Of a DNA stretch of 64,000 nt, positions 24,094 through 35,463 are shown piece after piece. Below the pieces are notes generated by a model. It searched no databases and was not told the origin of the DNA. It was given only the letters and a program-made list of their open reading frames with translations. This DNA comes from Malania oleifera (Eukaryota > Streptophyta > Magnoliopsida > Santalales > Ximeniaceae). The DNA lies in assembly GCF_029873635.1 (NCBI RefSeq), contig NC_080421.1, positions 2,356,001 through 2,420,000 of the forward strand, in the 5' to 3' direction. A program made the translations under genes and the position numbers. Every line of letters begins with the position of its first letter. Position 1 is the first letter of the stretch.

Positions 24094-27000
24094 TGTTAGA
24101 AAAGGAGAAACTCTAGATTGTATTATTTTACACTGTACAAGGAGCCATCCTTTTATAGCTAAAGGAGGCAGAGTACAAGGGAAACTTAGGGTAACTTAGG
24201 AAGATATGGTAACTTAGGAAGATATGCTAACATCACCCCTCAAACTCAAGATGATATTGAAGATGTCATTTGGAGTTTGCAAACTAAAGCACGATGATGA
24301 CCGGGTGGATGAGCTTTTGTGAAGATATCAGCCAACTGATCAGCCGAAGGAACTGACAAAAGGCGAAGTATCCCGTCCTGAAAATGATGACGCACAAAAT
24401 GACAGTTGATCTCGATGTGTTTGGTGCGTTTATGAAAAACTTCGTTGTGAGCGATTTGGACAGCACTATGATTGTCACAATAAAGTGGAGTGCTCGAGGG
24501 CTAAGGAACACCCATATCTTGGAGAAACCAACAAAGCCAAAGAAGCTCAGAAGTAGTATCAGCGAGAGCCCGATACTCAGCCTCAGTGCTAGAGCAAGCA
24601 ACAACAGTCCGCTTTTTGCTCCGCCAAGAGATAAGAGAGTCACCAAGTAAAAAAAGAAAACTAGTGGTAGGCTGACGATTAGTAGGGTCCCTTGCCCAAT
24701 CAACATCTGAATAAACTTGTAACATCAAGGATGAGGAAAAGGAAAAAAAATGTCCATGAAATAATGTGCCCTTCACATATCGTAAGATGCAAAGAATGGC
24801 TGCATAGTGAATGGAATGAAAAGCCGACATAAACTGGCTAACAAGATGCACTGGATAGGCAATGTCTGGTCGAGTGACAATGAGATAAATCAAGCTCCCA
24901 ACAAGCTGGCGGTAACGAGTGGCATCGGGAAGGAGCTCCCCATCAATAGGACGAAACTTGATGTTGGGCTCCAACGGATTATCAGTTATCTTACAATTGG
25001 TGAGACCAGCACGTGTGAGAAGATCAGAGGCATATTTGGCTTGGGTCAAGGAGTGGCCATCAGAGGTAGGGGACACTTCTAAGCCAAGGAAGTAGTGAAG
25101 AGAACCGAGGTTTTTCATGTAACGACCCAAAAAATAATGGTGTTTAAATAATAGAAAGAGGGAAATAGAATCAGTAACAAAAGGAGGCAGTAGACTTCGC
25201 GTTCGTCGACGACATCGCACTTTGGAGATAATGATAATTTTGAGGAATTTACCAGGGCCTCATCAATGAATACAGGGGATTCGTTGACAAAGGTGCAGCA
25301 GGACCTCGTCGACGAGGGCTAGCTTCGTCGAAGAGAAAATACCGAGAGAAGAATTTGGGCTACTCTGAATTTCGTCGACGAAGGGTAAGGTTCATCGACG
25401 AATTTCCTTAAGGACTCGTCGATGAGATGACGTGGCTCGTCGACGAATCCTGTAGTATAAATAGCCCTAAACTGATTTTAATCGCCAAAATTTGCCATAG
25501 TCTCTCCCTCTCTCTACCCCTACAGCTCCTCCCTCTTCTTCCTTCAATTTCGGCCCCATCAGTCGCCGAATTGACAATCTGGGGTCACCATGACGCTCCT
25601 GACGGAGTTCTCTACAAGTCTGCCAAAGCGGATCGTTGCTGGGACGAAGTTGAAATTCATCCCAAATCCAGGATAAAGTATTTTATTTGAAATTTGGATT
25701 TCTGGCAGTTGTGAGAAATGTAATAGACGTAAAAATAGTAATGTTTTGTTCTGAAATTTATAATTTTCAGGGTGTTGAGTAGAGAACCCTGCGGGTGTTG
25801 GACCTGTTATAGTAGGAGATTTTTAGTAGGAAACAGGTAAGAGAAATATGCTATGTTAGGTTATTTGAGTATGATTTCTGTATACAATTATAAATGTTCT
25901 ACTAGAATATTATTCACAGTAGAGATTTATACAGTTTGTCAAGTATGACTAATATGTTTTAAAATTATTGTGTGGTTTGAGAATATAAATATAGTATAGA
26001 AACATGCTTTACGGTATTTTTCAGAGATGTGTTTTACAGAATATACAGAGAATGTATTTTACAGCAATTACAGAAATACCATGATTATACAGTTTTACAG
26101 TACCATGACTTACAGATTTATAGTTAATTACAGAAACACAGTTGATATAGATACAGTTTTCCACAACGTCACTATTTATACAGTTATTACAGAATCATGG
26201 TAAAACAGATAGTTGTATATAGAGATGTATTATATAGTATCAGACCCTGTTGGACCATACAGTTTACAGAGCACGGTACCATAGCTACATACAAGTTATA
26301 GAGTGCAACCACCAATTCAGATAATACGTGGTATAAAGGTCGATCGCATAGAGTCCATGAGTGGACAGGCTCCCCATCAGATATGGGTTGAGGAAGGCTG
26401 ATAAGACTATGAAGTATAATGATTTATTCTTGATTGGCCAGTCAGGGTAAATCCCGCCTACGGGTCACACAACCCTGTCATGAGGGGTTAAATCATGACA
26501 CATAGTTATCCACAGGGAAGTTTATAGTTATTATTATGTTTATACAGTTTTACAGAAATAGAAAATATATACATATATTAGCGGTATTTTGAATAGAAAC
26601 CTAAAGTACAGAATTGTTAAGCAATAGGTAAAAGATGAAGATTATATTACTGGTATCGTGCTTTACAGATTCAGTGATACATGATTATATAGTAATAGAT
26701 TTTCACAGTATTATAACTCATTTTCCACACACTAGCAATAACATATTTCGTCTTACTGAACTTTGGCTCATTCCAGTGTTGAATTATTTTTCAGGTGAGC
26801 TAGTTGGGCAAGCGGACCAGACTCGCAGATAGAGGGGTCACAGTACTACCCTGTCAGCGAGAGTGAGTATATTTTTGGGAGTATTTTTGTATAGCCCTCA
26901 CCAGTTGAGGATACTTGGGGAACAATCATATATGTGTATTTTGGGAAACCTGTTAGCACTCTGGTATTGTATATAATTATATATATGAATATGTTTATTT

Positions 27001-28390
27001 AATTTTTGCTTCTCGCTACTTAGGTTGATGATTGAGTTCAATCCAGTGTGGTATCAGAGCATGCTAAATGTTATAGTATATATATATATAACCCCATTTA
27101 AATAGTAGGACGTTACATTTCATCTTAAACTGCTGACACAGAAATTGCTTAAGCTCATGAAAACTAGACGTATCATCACCAGTAATGATCATATCGTCAA
27201 CATAAAGGAGTATAATAGTGAAGCCAGTAGCAGTGTGATAGGTAAAAAATGTTGTATCATAGGGACTAGAAGCAAACCCAAGTTGTGTAACAGTGGATCT
27301 GAACTTGGCAAACCAAGCACGGGGAGCTTGCTTAAGCCCATATAAAGCACGACGGAGACGACAGACCTTACTAGGAGAATGAGGATACCCAGGAGGGGGC
27401 TGCATATATATCTCCTAAGCCAAATTACTATGTAAGAAGGCATTATTGACATCCATCTGAAATAAAGGTCATCGTCGGGCAAAGGCAACAACCAAAAGGA
27501 GCGAACAGAGGTAATATGAGCAACAGGGGAAAATGTCTCCTCATAATCAATGTCATATTCCTAAGTAAAGTCATTTGCCACTAAACGAGCTTTATGTCTT
27601 ACTTCAGAACCGTCAGAGTTTATTTTCCGTTTATACACCCATTTGTTCCCAACTATAGTCTTACCAAGAGGCAGGTCAACTAGGTACCAAGTATGAGTTT
27701 TGTGAAGTGCGTCAAGTTCTTCAGACATAGCTTGCTGCCAAACAGGAGCAGAACAAGCTTCGTGATAACTGCGAGGCTCGTGAAAGGAGTCAAGAGTAGA
27801 AAAAAAGTGATAATCACTAAGATAGGTAGGAGGTGTCCTTACCCGACTAGAACGGACATCCAAATAAGAGGACTCAGGGGGAGTGGAAGCAATGGCATGA
27901 TCATCAGATGGGCCAAGTTTGGCAAACGCGGAAGGATCACCTAATGAGTTGTCATGACTTGCATTAGAAGAGAAAGTGGGAGAGAGATCTATGGTAGGAT
28001 CAGTGAAAATGGGAGAGTATGAGGGACAATCGGAAGAAAATGGAAAGATACTAGTGAACATTTTGTGTTCCCAAAACTGAGCATGTCGAGTGACTCGAAG
28101 ACACTTGGCTATGGGGTCGTAGCACCGATATCCCTTGTGTTCAATGCCATAACCAAGAAAACAACAAAGACGAGAGCGAGATTCAGGTTTGGTATGTTCA
28201 TGAGGTGGGAGCAAAACAAAACAAACACAACCAAATACTTCGAGAAGGAGCCATGTTCGAAAAGGAGAAACTCTAGATTGTATATTATTATTTTACACTA
28301 TACAAGGGGCCATCCTTTTATAACTAAAGGAGGCAGACTACAAGGGGAACTTAGGGTAACTTAGGAAGATATGGTAACTTAGGAAGATAT
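24094..28390 (-). mobile_element. Broken Ty1/copia element with short LTRs, hosting a solo LTR
   Basis: Short end repeats lie at 24094-24232 (TGTTAG to CTAACA) and 28254-28390 and share GGAGAAACTCTAGATTGTA and GGTAACTTAGGAAGATAT. By eye they differ at about six positions in 130. A polypurine tract lies beside the first on the minus strand. The parts seen, in minus-strand order, are integrase C-terminal region (near 28210-27560), reverse transcriptase (RALYGLKQAPRAWFAKF and LLYVDDMIITGDD, 27491-27118) and RNase H (CSSTEAEYRALADTTSELLW, 25112-24500). A 2-kb solo LTR separates the last two. The element is incomplete and broken in several places. Short LTRs suggest an Ale/Retrofit-like lineage. 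Confidence 0.85.
25118..27117 (+). mobile_element. Solo LTR, family L1, inserted in the copia element
   Basis: It starts TGTAACGACCC and ends GGACGTTACA, flanked by TTTCA on both sides (25113-25117 and 27118-27122). It therefore inserted into the copia coding region after that element was in place. Parts are a palindrome array at about 25200-25445, TATAAATAG at 25456-25464, and splice-like sites at about 25670, 25770, 25837 and 26794. There are also ACCATGATTATACAG minisatellites near 26060-26110, and a primer-binding-site-like TGGTATCAGAGCATG about 70 bp before the LTR's end. There is no internal coding region. Confidence 0.9.
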
Positions 28391-28502
28391 TGTATTTTCT
28401 CTGTGAGGATAGTTTTTTTCAGAATATTTTTTTGAATTCAATTAAAGTTATGTGTAATCATCTAATCAAAAAAAAAAAAAAAAAAATACGAATAATTGAA
28501 TA

Positions 28503-28773
28503 TGTTAGATTACTACTTTACCTAAAAGCTTAAGTTGTTAGGTTGTGGGGCAACAATTAATATATATCAAGTTTTAACACTCCCCCACACGTGCAGCTCG
28601 ACAGGGCATGGAGAGATAAACACACAATAACTTTTTAAATACTATAGAATAAATGTGGGCGATAAGACTAGAATCTAAGACCCCTTGGTAACTAATTCTG
28701 ATACCATATTAGATTACTATTTTACCTAAAAGTTTAAACTGTTAAGTTGTGAGCCATATATCAAGCTTTAATA
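28503..28773 (-). mobile_element. TRIM-like miniature LTR element
   Basis: This 271-bp element has end repeats at 28503-28579 and 28707-28773, both carrying TTAGATTACTA and TTTTACCTAAAAG. On the minus strand, TGGTATCAGA next to the right repeat is a primer-binding site, and the run complementary to CTCCCCCACA next to the left repeat is a polypurine tract. Both sides are flanked by GAATA (28498-28502 and 28774-28778). There is no coding region, as expected for a terminal-repeat retrotransposon in miniature. Confidence 0.85.
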
Positions 28774-28778
28774 GAATA

Positions 28779-29295
28779 GTTAAAAGGGTTTCAAATTCAA
28801 ATTGAGTAAACAAAATCTATGTTGCTACCATTGCTTAATTCCCCTTACCATTTTAATTTGAATTCAATTTGGATGGGTTCTTTTGGTGGCAATGAATCTA
28901 ACAAAGCAGTGACGCTCATGGGCCTCCTAGCTCCACCCTGTTCCTCCAATTTAAAGGTTGGCTTGCAGCTCTCGATCTTGAAACCCTTCAAGTAATGCCT
29001 CCAACATTTGAAACGGGAAGAAGAGCAGCAGCTTGTTTCCTTTTCTCTAATATCTTTTAGTTCTTCACATAAAACCTATACATGCATACACACAATATAT
29101 AGAAACGAAAGAGTAGCATCATGTGTAAAAATATCCGGATGGTTAGAGCTTGAAAAACTTCATGTCAAATGCATCGGGTTCGTAAAACCTTAAAAGGGGA
29201 TACGATATCGATTACCCGACAAAAATTAGAAATTAGGGGTCTAGCATTTGTTTTCTTCGTACGTTTAGGCGTCGTTTTAACTTATGATTTTGTTA
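28779..29295. other. Intergenic DNA between TRIM and MITE pair
   Basis: No gene is convincingly supported. The F-box gene's lost 3' portion might be expected on the minus strand here, but no FBD-like sequence was recognised. Confidence 0.45.
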
Positions 29296-29828
29296 GATCC
29301 CTTTTGGAATTTGAAAAATATGAGGGAAAGGAAAGGAAAATATTGAGGAGTTCACGTCTTCATAATTGGTTGTCAAGAAAAATGAGAAAGAAAATAGAAA
29401 AAAATATACAAAAAATCATGAACAAAATTTTGATTCCACAAATGATTAATATTTGATTTTTTTATAAAAAATTTTTGGTCATATTAAAATTAATTTTTAT
29501 TTTAAATAGTATTTAATATAGAAGGAAAATATAATGAAAAATGAGTTTTCTTCTTCTTTTCCTTTCCTTTCTCCAAATAAAATTCTTAATCCAAATGAAC
29601 CCTTAGGAAAATGAAAGTAAAGAAAACATGATGAAAATTTATTTTAATATAATTAAAAAAAATCAAATGTTAATGATGTCAGAAATCAAGTTTTTTTTTT
29701 TTTTTTCATTAAATTTCTTTATATTTCCTGTTTTCTCTTTTTACTTTCCTTAATAACAAAACATAAAGAGTAAATTCTTTCCTATATTTTTATTTATTAA
29801 TAATTTTAAAATTCCAAACAAACCTTTA
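29296..29828. mobile_element. Two abutting M1-type MITEs
   Basis: The first copy (about 29296-29605) runs from ATCCCTTTTGGAATTTGAAA to TTCTTAATCCAAATGAACCC. The second (about 29606-29828) ends AATTCCAAACAAACCTTTA. Internal words match the M1 copies at 496 and 12398. The right end of the second lies inside the reading frame of the F-box gene. Confidence 0.7.
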
Positions 29829-32096
29829 CGAATTTGCCATTGTCATCAATAGGTGGTCCTATGGTTGTGGACAGTAACTGAGGGCATGAACTCCAGAGCA
29901 AGCCATCCACACGAGCCACAAAATCTGAAAATGCATTCACGCTTTCTACTTCCAAGCTCTTCACATTCCTTACTATTGGAGAAGTTGAAATCTCCTTTCC
30001 CAATTCCTCCACATTGAACGTTATGTTCTGCACAAACAATGCCAATCACGAGACAAGAATTTCAACAAGTTAAAAAAAATCATAATGAATCTTCATGCCT
30101 ATATTTTATGTAACAGTTACTTTTGGTTATACGGAACCGAAAAATGGTTAATCAAGTTTTCGGTACGATTTGGGTTGACTTTATTGCGATTTGGTTTCAT
30201 TTTTCGATTGTTCATGCTCACCACTTAACCCCAACGACGCCGATACAAAAGTGAATTTGATCATGTGGATGAACCCTAGATAATTCCTCAAAATGAGAAA
30301 TTATTGAGCGCCCATGACATGATATAATCCCGGGTGAGCTTATGGCATTCCTAATTTTTTAATCATTGTCAAATTGAAATCTTGAAAAAAAATTACAAAT
30401 TTAGGACAAAAACCAAACCGAAAAATGGTCAACAAATTTTTTGATTTTTCAATTTAATTAATTTGATTCAACTTTATGATTTGGTTTTGTTTTTTCATTT
30501 TCTTGCCCACCACTAATTTGTATACATCTATAGTTGCACATGCACTTACTTGAACGGCACCAATGCGAAGATCAATTTGATCATGTTGACGAAACCTAGA
30601 AAGGTAACTCCTCAAATTAAGAAACCATATAGTGGTAATGACACGATCGTAAGCGGGACATAATCCAAGACGAGCTTCTTGCACACTACTAGTAGTAGCT
30701 TGGTCAATTACGTGAAGGGATGATAAAGCTTCTTGGGCAAGATAATACTGAAACGAAAGCAAATTTGGAGCACTAATGAGCTCCACTTGATCTTCCTTAA
30801 ACTCACGCAGTGTCAAGCTCCTTAACCAGGGGCTCCTTATCTTTAACTTCTTCAACCTAGATTCTTCTGAAGAACATAGATCCAAGGTCTCAATTCGAGG
30901 AAATCTATAATAAAACAACTCACTGAAGATTTCCTCCGTCAGATGTTCAGATTCTATTGTTAACTTCTTCATATTGAAACATGAAGAGGCATGCAACTCC
31001 CATGCACGTAGACACCCGCTTGCATAGTAAAGGCGCTCGGGATTGATATCGCCAATGATGTCAAGATGAACTTCCGCGGGCCCGAACCTCCTTCAGCCTC
31101 GGCAGACCAGCGAGTCGAAGCCGGTCGACCCCTCGGCATCTTAAGAAGATAAACTTCTCAATGAAGGAGCAGCCGAGGAAGAGATCTTCAAGAATGTGCT
31201 CTCCCCTTATGTAAACATGTATTAGTGACAACTCTTTGAGATGGGAAAATTTTACGTAGAAATTTTCTGATTCTAACTTCAAACCGTGTAATCTTAAAGC
31301 ACTCAGCGATTGGATTTGGAATGCCGACGGAGGCACAGCGTGCAAGTCCGTAGGGTACAAATCTCCAGTGGAGTCTGCGGGAAACGAAATCTTTAGGGCT
31401 AACTCTTTCACGATGCAGTGTTTGGCGACGAGTCCGACCCAGCGGCTGAAAGTGTAGGAGAATTTGGGATGGAATCGAGTTATGCAGAGCTTGATTTTCT
31501 CAATTATGCTTTTCTGGTGCCATAATTTTTCCAAAGAAGTGTTTACGAAGTTCATGAATTTGTCAAGTCTCTGTTTCTGATCATCCAATGGCTCATCGTG
31601 ATGTGATGCGAATGATGGAAATTGTTCATCCATTTGAAGATCGAACTGGAAAATCGGGACAGAAGAAACCCAAATGCGATTCCATGTCTTCGACAAAACA
31701 CTGGTGATTGCTGCCTCTTTTGGAGGAAGGAAGAATAAGATGCGCGCCAAGATTGGATCTGGCAAACTTGAGATTCGATCCGTGAATCCATCCTTCTCTG
31801 CAATTTAATTATATATATGATCATTAATACATATGAATATATATCATCGTAGTCATCATTTGCGCAATGAAAGAATGATGAATCTAAATAAATCAATTGA
31901 GAGTACGAAGAAACAAATTAAGATCATGGAAATGCAGGGTTAATTTTGATTTTTAATTTCTATTTTTCAAAATGTGATCTTGCTTTTTGATTTTTCAGGT
32001 TTGATGCATGTAGAGAGGCTAAAAAAAAAAAAAAACCTTTTCTCAATGTCATGTAAAAATCTTACTCTTCCATGGATCCTCCCAACGCAAAGCCAT
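29806..32096 (-). pseudogene. F-box/leucine-rich-repeat protein gene, frameshifted and 3'-truncated
   Basis: F-box proteins of this type are substrate receptors of SCF ubiquitin ligases. Likely exons are 32066-32096 (a 31-nt start exon reading MALRWEDPWK), 31797-30550 and 30027-29806. The junctions are GT-AG and phases agree. The F-box reads ISSLPDPILARILFFLPPKE, then TSVLSKTWNRIWVSSVP. LRR-like segments follow (LRLHGLKLESENFYVKFSHL; KKLKIRSPWLRSLTL), with GLLWSSCPQLLSTT near the end. One extra base around 31060-31085, in a GGGCCCGCGG run, shifts the frame; it may be a real mutation or an assembly error. The usual C-terminal FBD region is missing. The last five codons (VCLEF) and the stop lie in a MITE end. 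The very short first exon is the least certain part. Confidence 0.75.
30130..30345 (-). repeat. Decayed duplicate of an F-box exon end inside its own intron
   Basis: The stretch 30225-30345 resembles the 3' end of the main exon (about 30550-30665). For example, AATTTGATCATGTGGATGAA corresponds to AATTTGATCATGTTGACGAA. The intron sequence beside each copy also matches in outline (GATTTGGTTTCATTTTTC versus GATTTGGTTTTGTTTTTTC). The offset is about 325 bp, so this is an old tandem duplication of exon plus intron. Confidence 0.7.
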
Positions 32097-33022
32097 GAAA
32101 AATGTGTGCGCTTTGTGAGAATTAAGAATCATCCTCATTGCGAAACCTTTTGTTTTTGTTTTTGTTTTAAACATTATTTTATATAAATTTTAGAAAACTA
32201 AAAAAGCAATCTTGTGAGCCATTAGAAACTCGTAAATAAAAAGAATTGTTTCACATTGAACCCCAAGAGGGTAGATTTGGGTAAAAAAAATTTTTTAATA
32301 AAAGAAAAGGAAAATAAAAAGATATATTTTTGAAATATTTTTTCTGTATACCAAACATTGTTAAAAATAAAAATTTGTTTGTATTTATAGATGCCATTTA
32401 AAAAAAAAGGTTTTTTTTTTTTTCGAAAACACCATCATCTTCCCATTCCAATTACCTACATGTTATATAGGAAGGGATTGATGGATAGAAGGGAATGGAG
32501 TCGAATTTATCAATTGACTTCGTCGCAATTTTCGTTCAAAATTCATTTCCTTTTGTAAATCGAAATTGATATATTTTTACAAAGAACCTTCTCGTGCATA
32601 AAGTTCCCCTTTTGTGATTATCTCCTAAATCACGGGGAGTGTGTTTCCATGATTGATTGATGAACTTGAGAACAATTAAATCATAGGATATATTTTTTTC
32701 CAAGATTTGAAATCATATATCGATGCTTCTCGCTTTCTAGGGTTTATAACCAAGTGTCTCTAATCTCTAGTCTCTAAATTTTATATTCTTTCTAATATCT
32801 AATTTCTAACTTCTACATTTCATATCAAATCTCCAATATTATGAGATTGTGTTTAAAAACATAAATTATGGGAAAAATTTCCTTTTTTTAAATATATATT
32901 ATAAAAACTGATATGCCCTAAATATATCAACTTATAAAAGGAAGTCAAAATCTAGCAATCACTACCCAAGTCAAATCCTCTGATAAGAGTAATTAACTCT
33001 AATCCAATAATGAAGGGAGAGA
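32097..33022. other. AT-rich DNA upstream of the F-box gene
   Basis: It would hold the F-box gene's promoter on the minus strand if the proposed first exon is right. No TATA box could be placed and no other gene is seen. Confidence 0.4.
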
Positions 33023-33027
33023 TCCAC

Positions 33028-34932
33028 TATAAGGACCTACTTAATTTCCATGGTTTTTTTTTACACTATAACATTTAACATGCTCTGATACCATAACATT
33101 AACCTAAGCAGTGAGAAACAAAAATTACATAGACATAACCATATGTAAATATATATATATAGTACTAGAGTACTAACATGTTTCCCAAAATATACACATA
33201 TATCTGTTTCCCAAAAGTACCCTCAACTATACTGGGATATACAAAAATCCTCCACAAATATACTCACTATCTACTGATAGGACAGTACAATGGCCCCTCT
33301 ATCTACGAGCCTGGTCTGCTCGCTTACCTGGATCACCTAAAAAATGATTCAACACTGAGATGAGTCAACGCTCAATAAGACGAAATATGCTATTACTAGT
33401 GTGTGGCAAATGAGTTACAATATTATGAAAATATGTTTTCATATAATCATGTATAACTGAATATGTAAATACAGTACAAGTGATAAAATCCACCACCCTT
33501 TCCATGTTGCTTAACATAACAATATTGTAGGTTACTATTCAAAATACTTCTAATGTACATAAGTATGTTCCCTATTTTTGTAAATCTGTATATACGTAAT
33601 AGTAACTGAAAACTTTCCTTGTGGATAACTGTGTGTCATGATTTAACCCCTCATGACAAGGTTGTGCGGCCTGTAGGCGGGATCTACACTGGCTGGACCA
33701 GTGTAAATCACTATACTCCCTCGGTCTGATCTACCCACCTCAATCCATATTTGATGGGGAGCCTGTCCACGTCAAGGGCCTAGGTGATCAACCTATTACC
33801 ACGTATTATCTAAATAGGTGGTTGCACTTATAACATAAAAATCTGTAGCAACGGTACCGTACTGTGTAACTGCATAGTCAAACAGGGTCTGATACTATAT
33901 AATGTATTTCTATATACAACTATCTGGTTTACTATGATTCTGAAATAATCGTAATAACCATGATACTGCATAAACTGTAATTGTACTACATATGTCATGG
34001 TACTGAGAATTGTATAATCATAGCACTGATAATTGCATAATCATAGTACTGACATTCGTATAATCATGGTACCGAAATTCGTAAAATCATGGTACTAGAA
34101 TTTGTATAATCATGGTACTAAAATCCGTAAAACATACTTCCGTACTATATTCATATTCTCAAGCCACACCATACTTTAATACATATTATTTATAATTTAA
34201 TAAATTGTATAATATTTTAAAATTACCTAGCGTAGCATATTTCCCTTACCTAACTACTAGAAAGCCCCTATGGTATACAGGCCTAACACCCGCAGGGCCT
34301 CCTACATAACACCCTGAAAATAATGTTTTCCAGAACAAAATATCAATATTTCTTCGCCTACATCCTTTCCTATAACTGTCAGAAAGCCAAAAATGGACTA
34401 AAAGACCTTACCCTGAATTTGGGATGAAATCCAACTTCGTTTCCCCAACGATCTCCTCTGGCAGACTTATGGAGAACTTTGCCAGAAGCGTCGTGGTGGT
34501 TTCGGATGGTCGATCCAGCGACTGTTGGGGCCAAAATCGAAGAGAGAAGTGAGAGGGGTCGTAGGAGAGAGAAAGAGAGCGTGCTAAAAATGTGATAAAA
34601 ATCCGATTTCTCACTACTTATAGAACCAAATTCGTCGACGAGACACGTCACCTCGTCAACGAGTCCTTCAGTAAATTCGTCGACGAACCTTACCCTTCGT
34701 CAATGAAATTCAGAATAGCCCAAATCCCTTTCTCGGTATTTTCTCATCGATGAGACTGGACCTCGTCGATGAGATCCTGAAGATCTTCGTCAACGAAACC
34801 TGGAAATTCCTTGAAATTATATTCTCCAAAATGCAATATCGTCGACAAACGCTCCTACTGCCTCCTTCTGTTCCTGTTTCCATTTCTCTCTCTCATTATT
34901 ATTTAAATACTATTATTCTTTAGGTCACTACA
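33028..34932 (-). mobile_element. Solo LTR, family L1 (second copy)
   Basis: It is flanked by TCCAC on both sides (33023-33027 and 34933-34937). Read on the minus strand it starts TGTAGTGACCTAAAG and has the palindrome array (34628-34860), TATA-like CTATAAGTAG, and splice-like sites near 34410, 34314, 34257 and 33340. TGGTATCAGAGCATG (near 33092) lies about 65 bp before the end. The order matches the copy at 25118-27117. There is no internal region. Confidence 0.88.
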
Positions 34933-34937
34933 TCCAC

Positions 34938-35400
34938 GCTGGAGCTTTAAACCTTTGGAGTGATCCACGCCCTGGCGTCATAATGACATATCACCCCAAG
35001 GGTCAAACCTCGCCACTATAAAGAAGGGTGATGCAAACAAGTCAAGGTAAGTCATTTAACCCATTCTACTATTGCACTTAGCCTCTCCAGAGCATTCCTC
35101 TTACTTAGGCATCAGAGTGATCCCCCGGAGTACACCCCGCATCTTCCAAGTCTTTCTGTTTCCATCTTTTTTAGGCCACCGGAGATCGGGGAGCAGTCTT
35201 ATTGGTCATCACCGATTTCATCCCGCAACAAGAACAAATTACAAGTGATGTGAGATCACATGACAAATGATGAGATGTCATGTCACTTGTGATTTGCTCT
35301 TTTGACGTTTTTTCTTGTGATGAATAGTAAAATTCTAAAAATCATAAATTTAAAATTTGAATCCATGTGTGACTGCCTTCTATGAGTGGCGTGACCCCCA
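34938..35400. mobile_element. LTR-like fragment, family unknown
   Basis: The stretch contains CATTCCTCTTACTTAGGCAT, AGTGATCCCCCGGAGTAC and CTTTCTGTTTCCATCTTTTT. I associate these words with the downstream half of plant LTR-retrotransposon LTRs. Ends and target duplication are not visible. Confidence 0.35.
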
Positions 35401-35463
35401 ACTTTCTTACATTATATAGGTATATTATATTATATTATCCACTCGATCCTTAACTAATTAATT

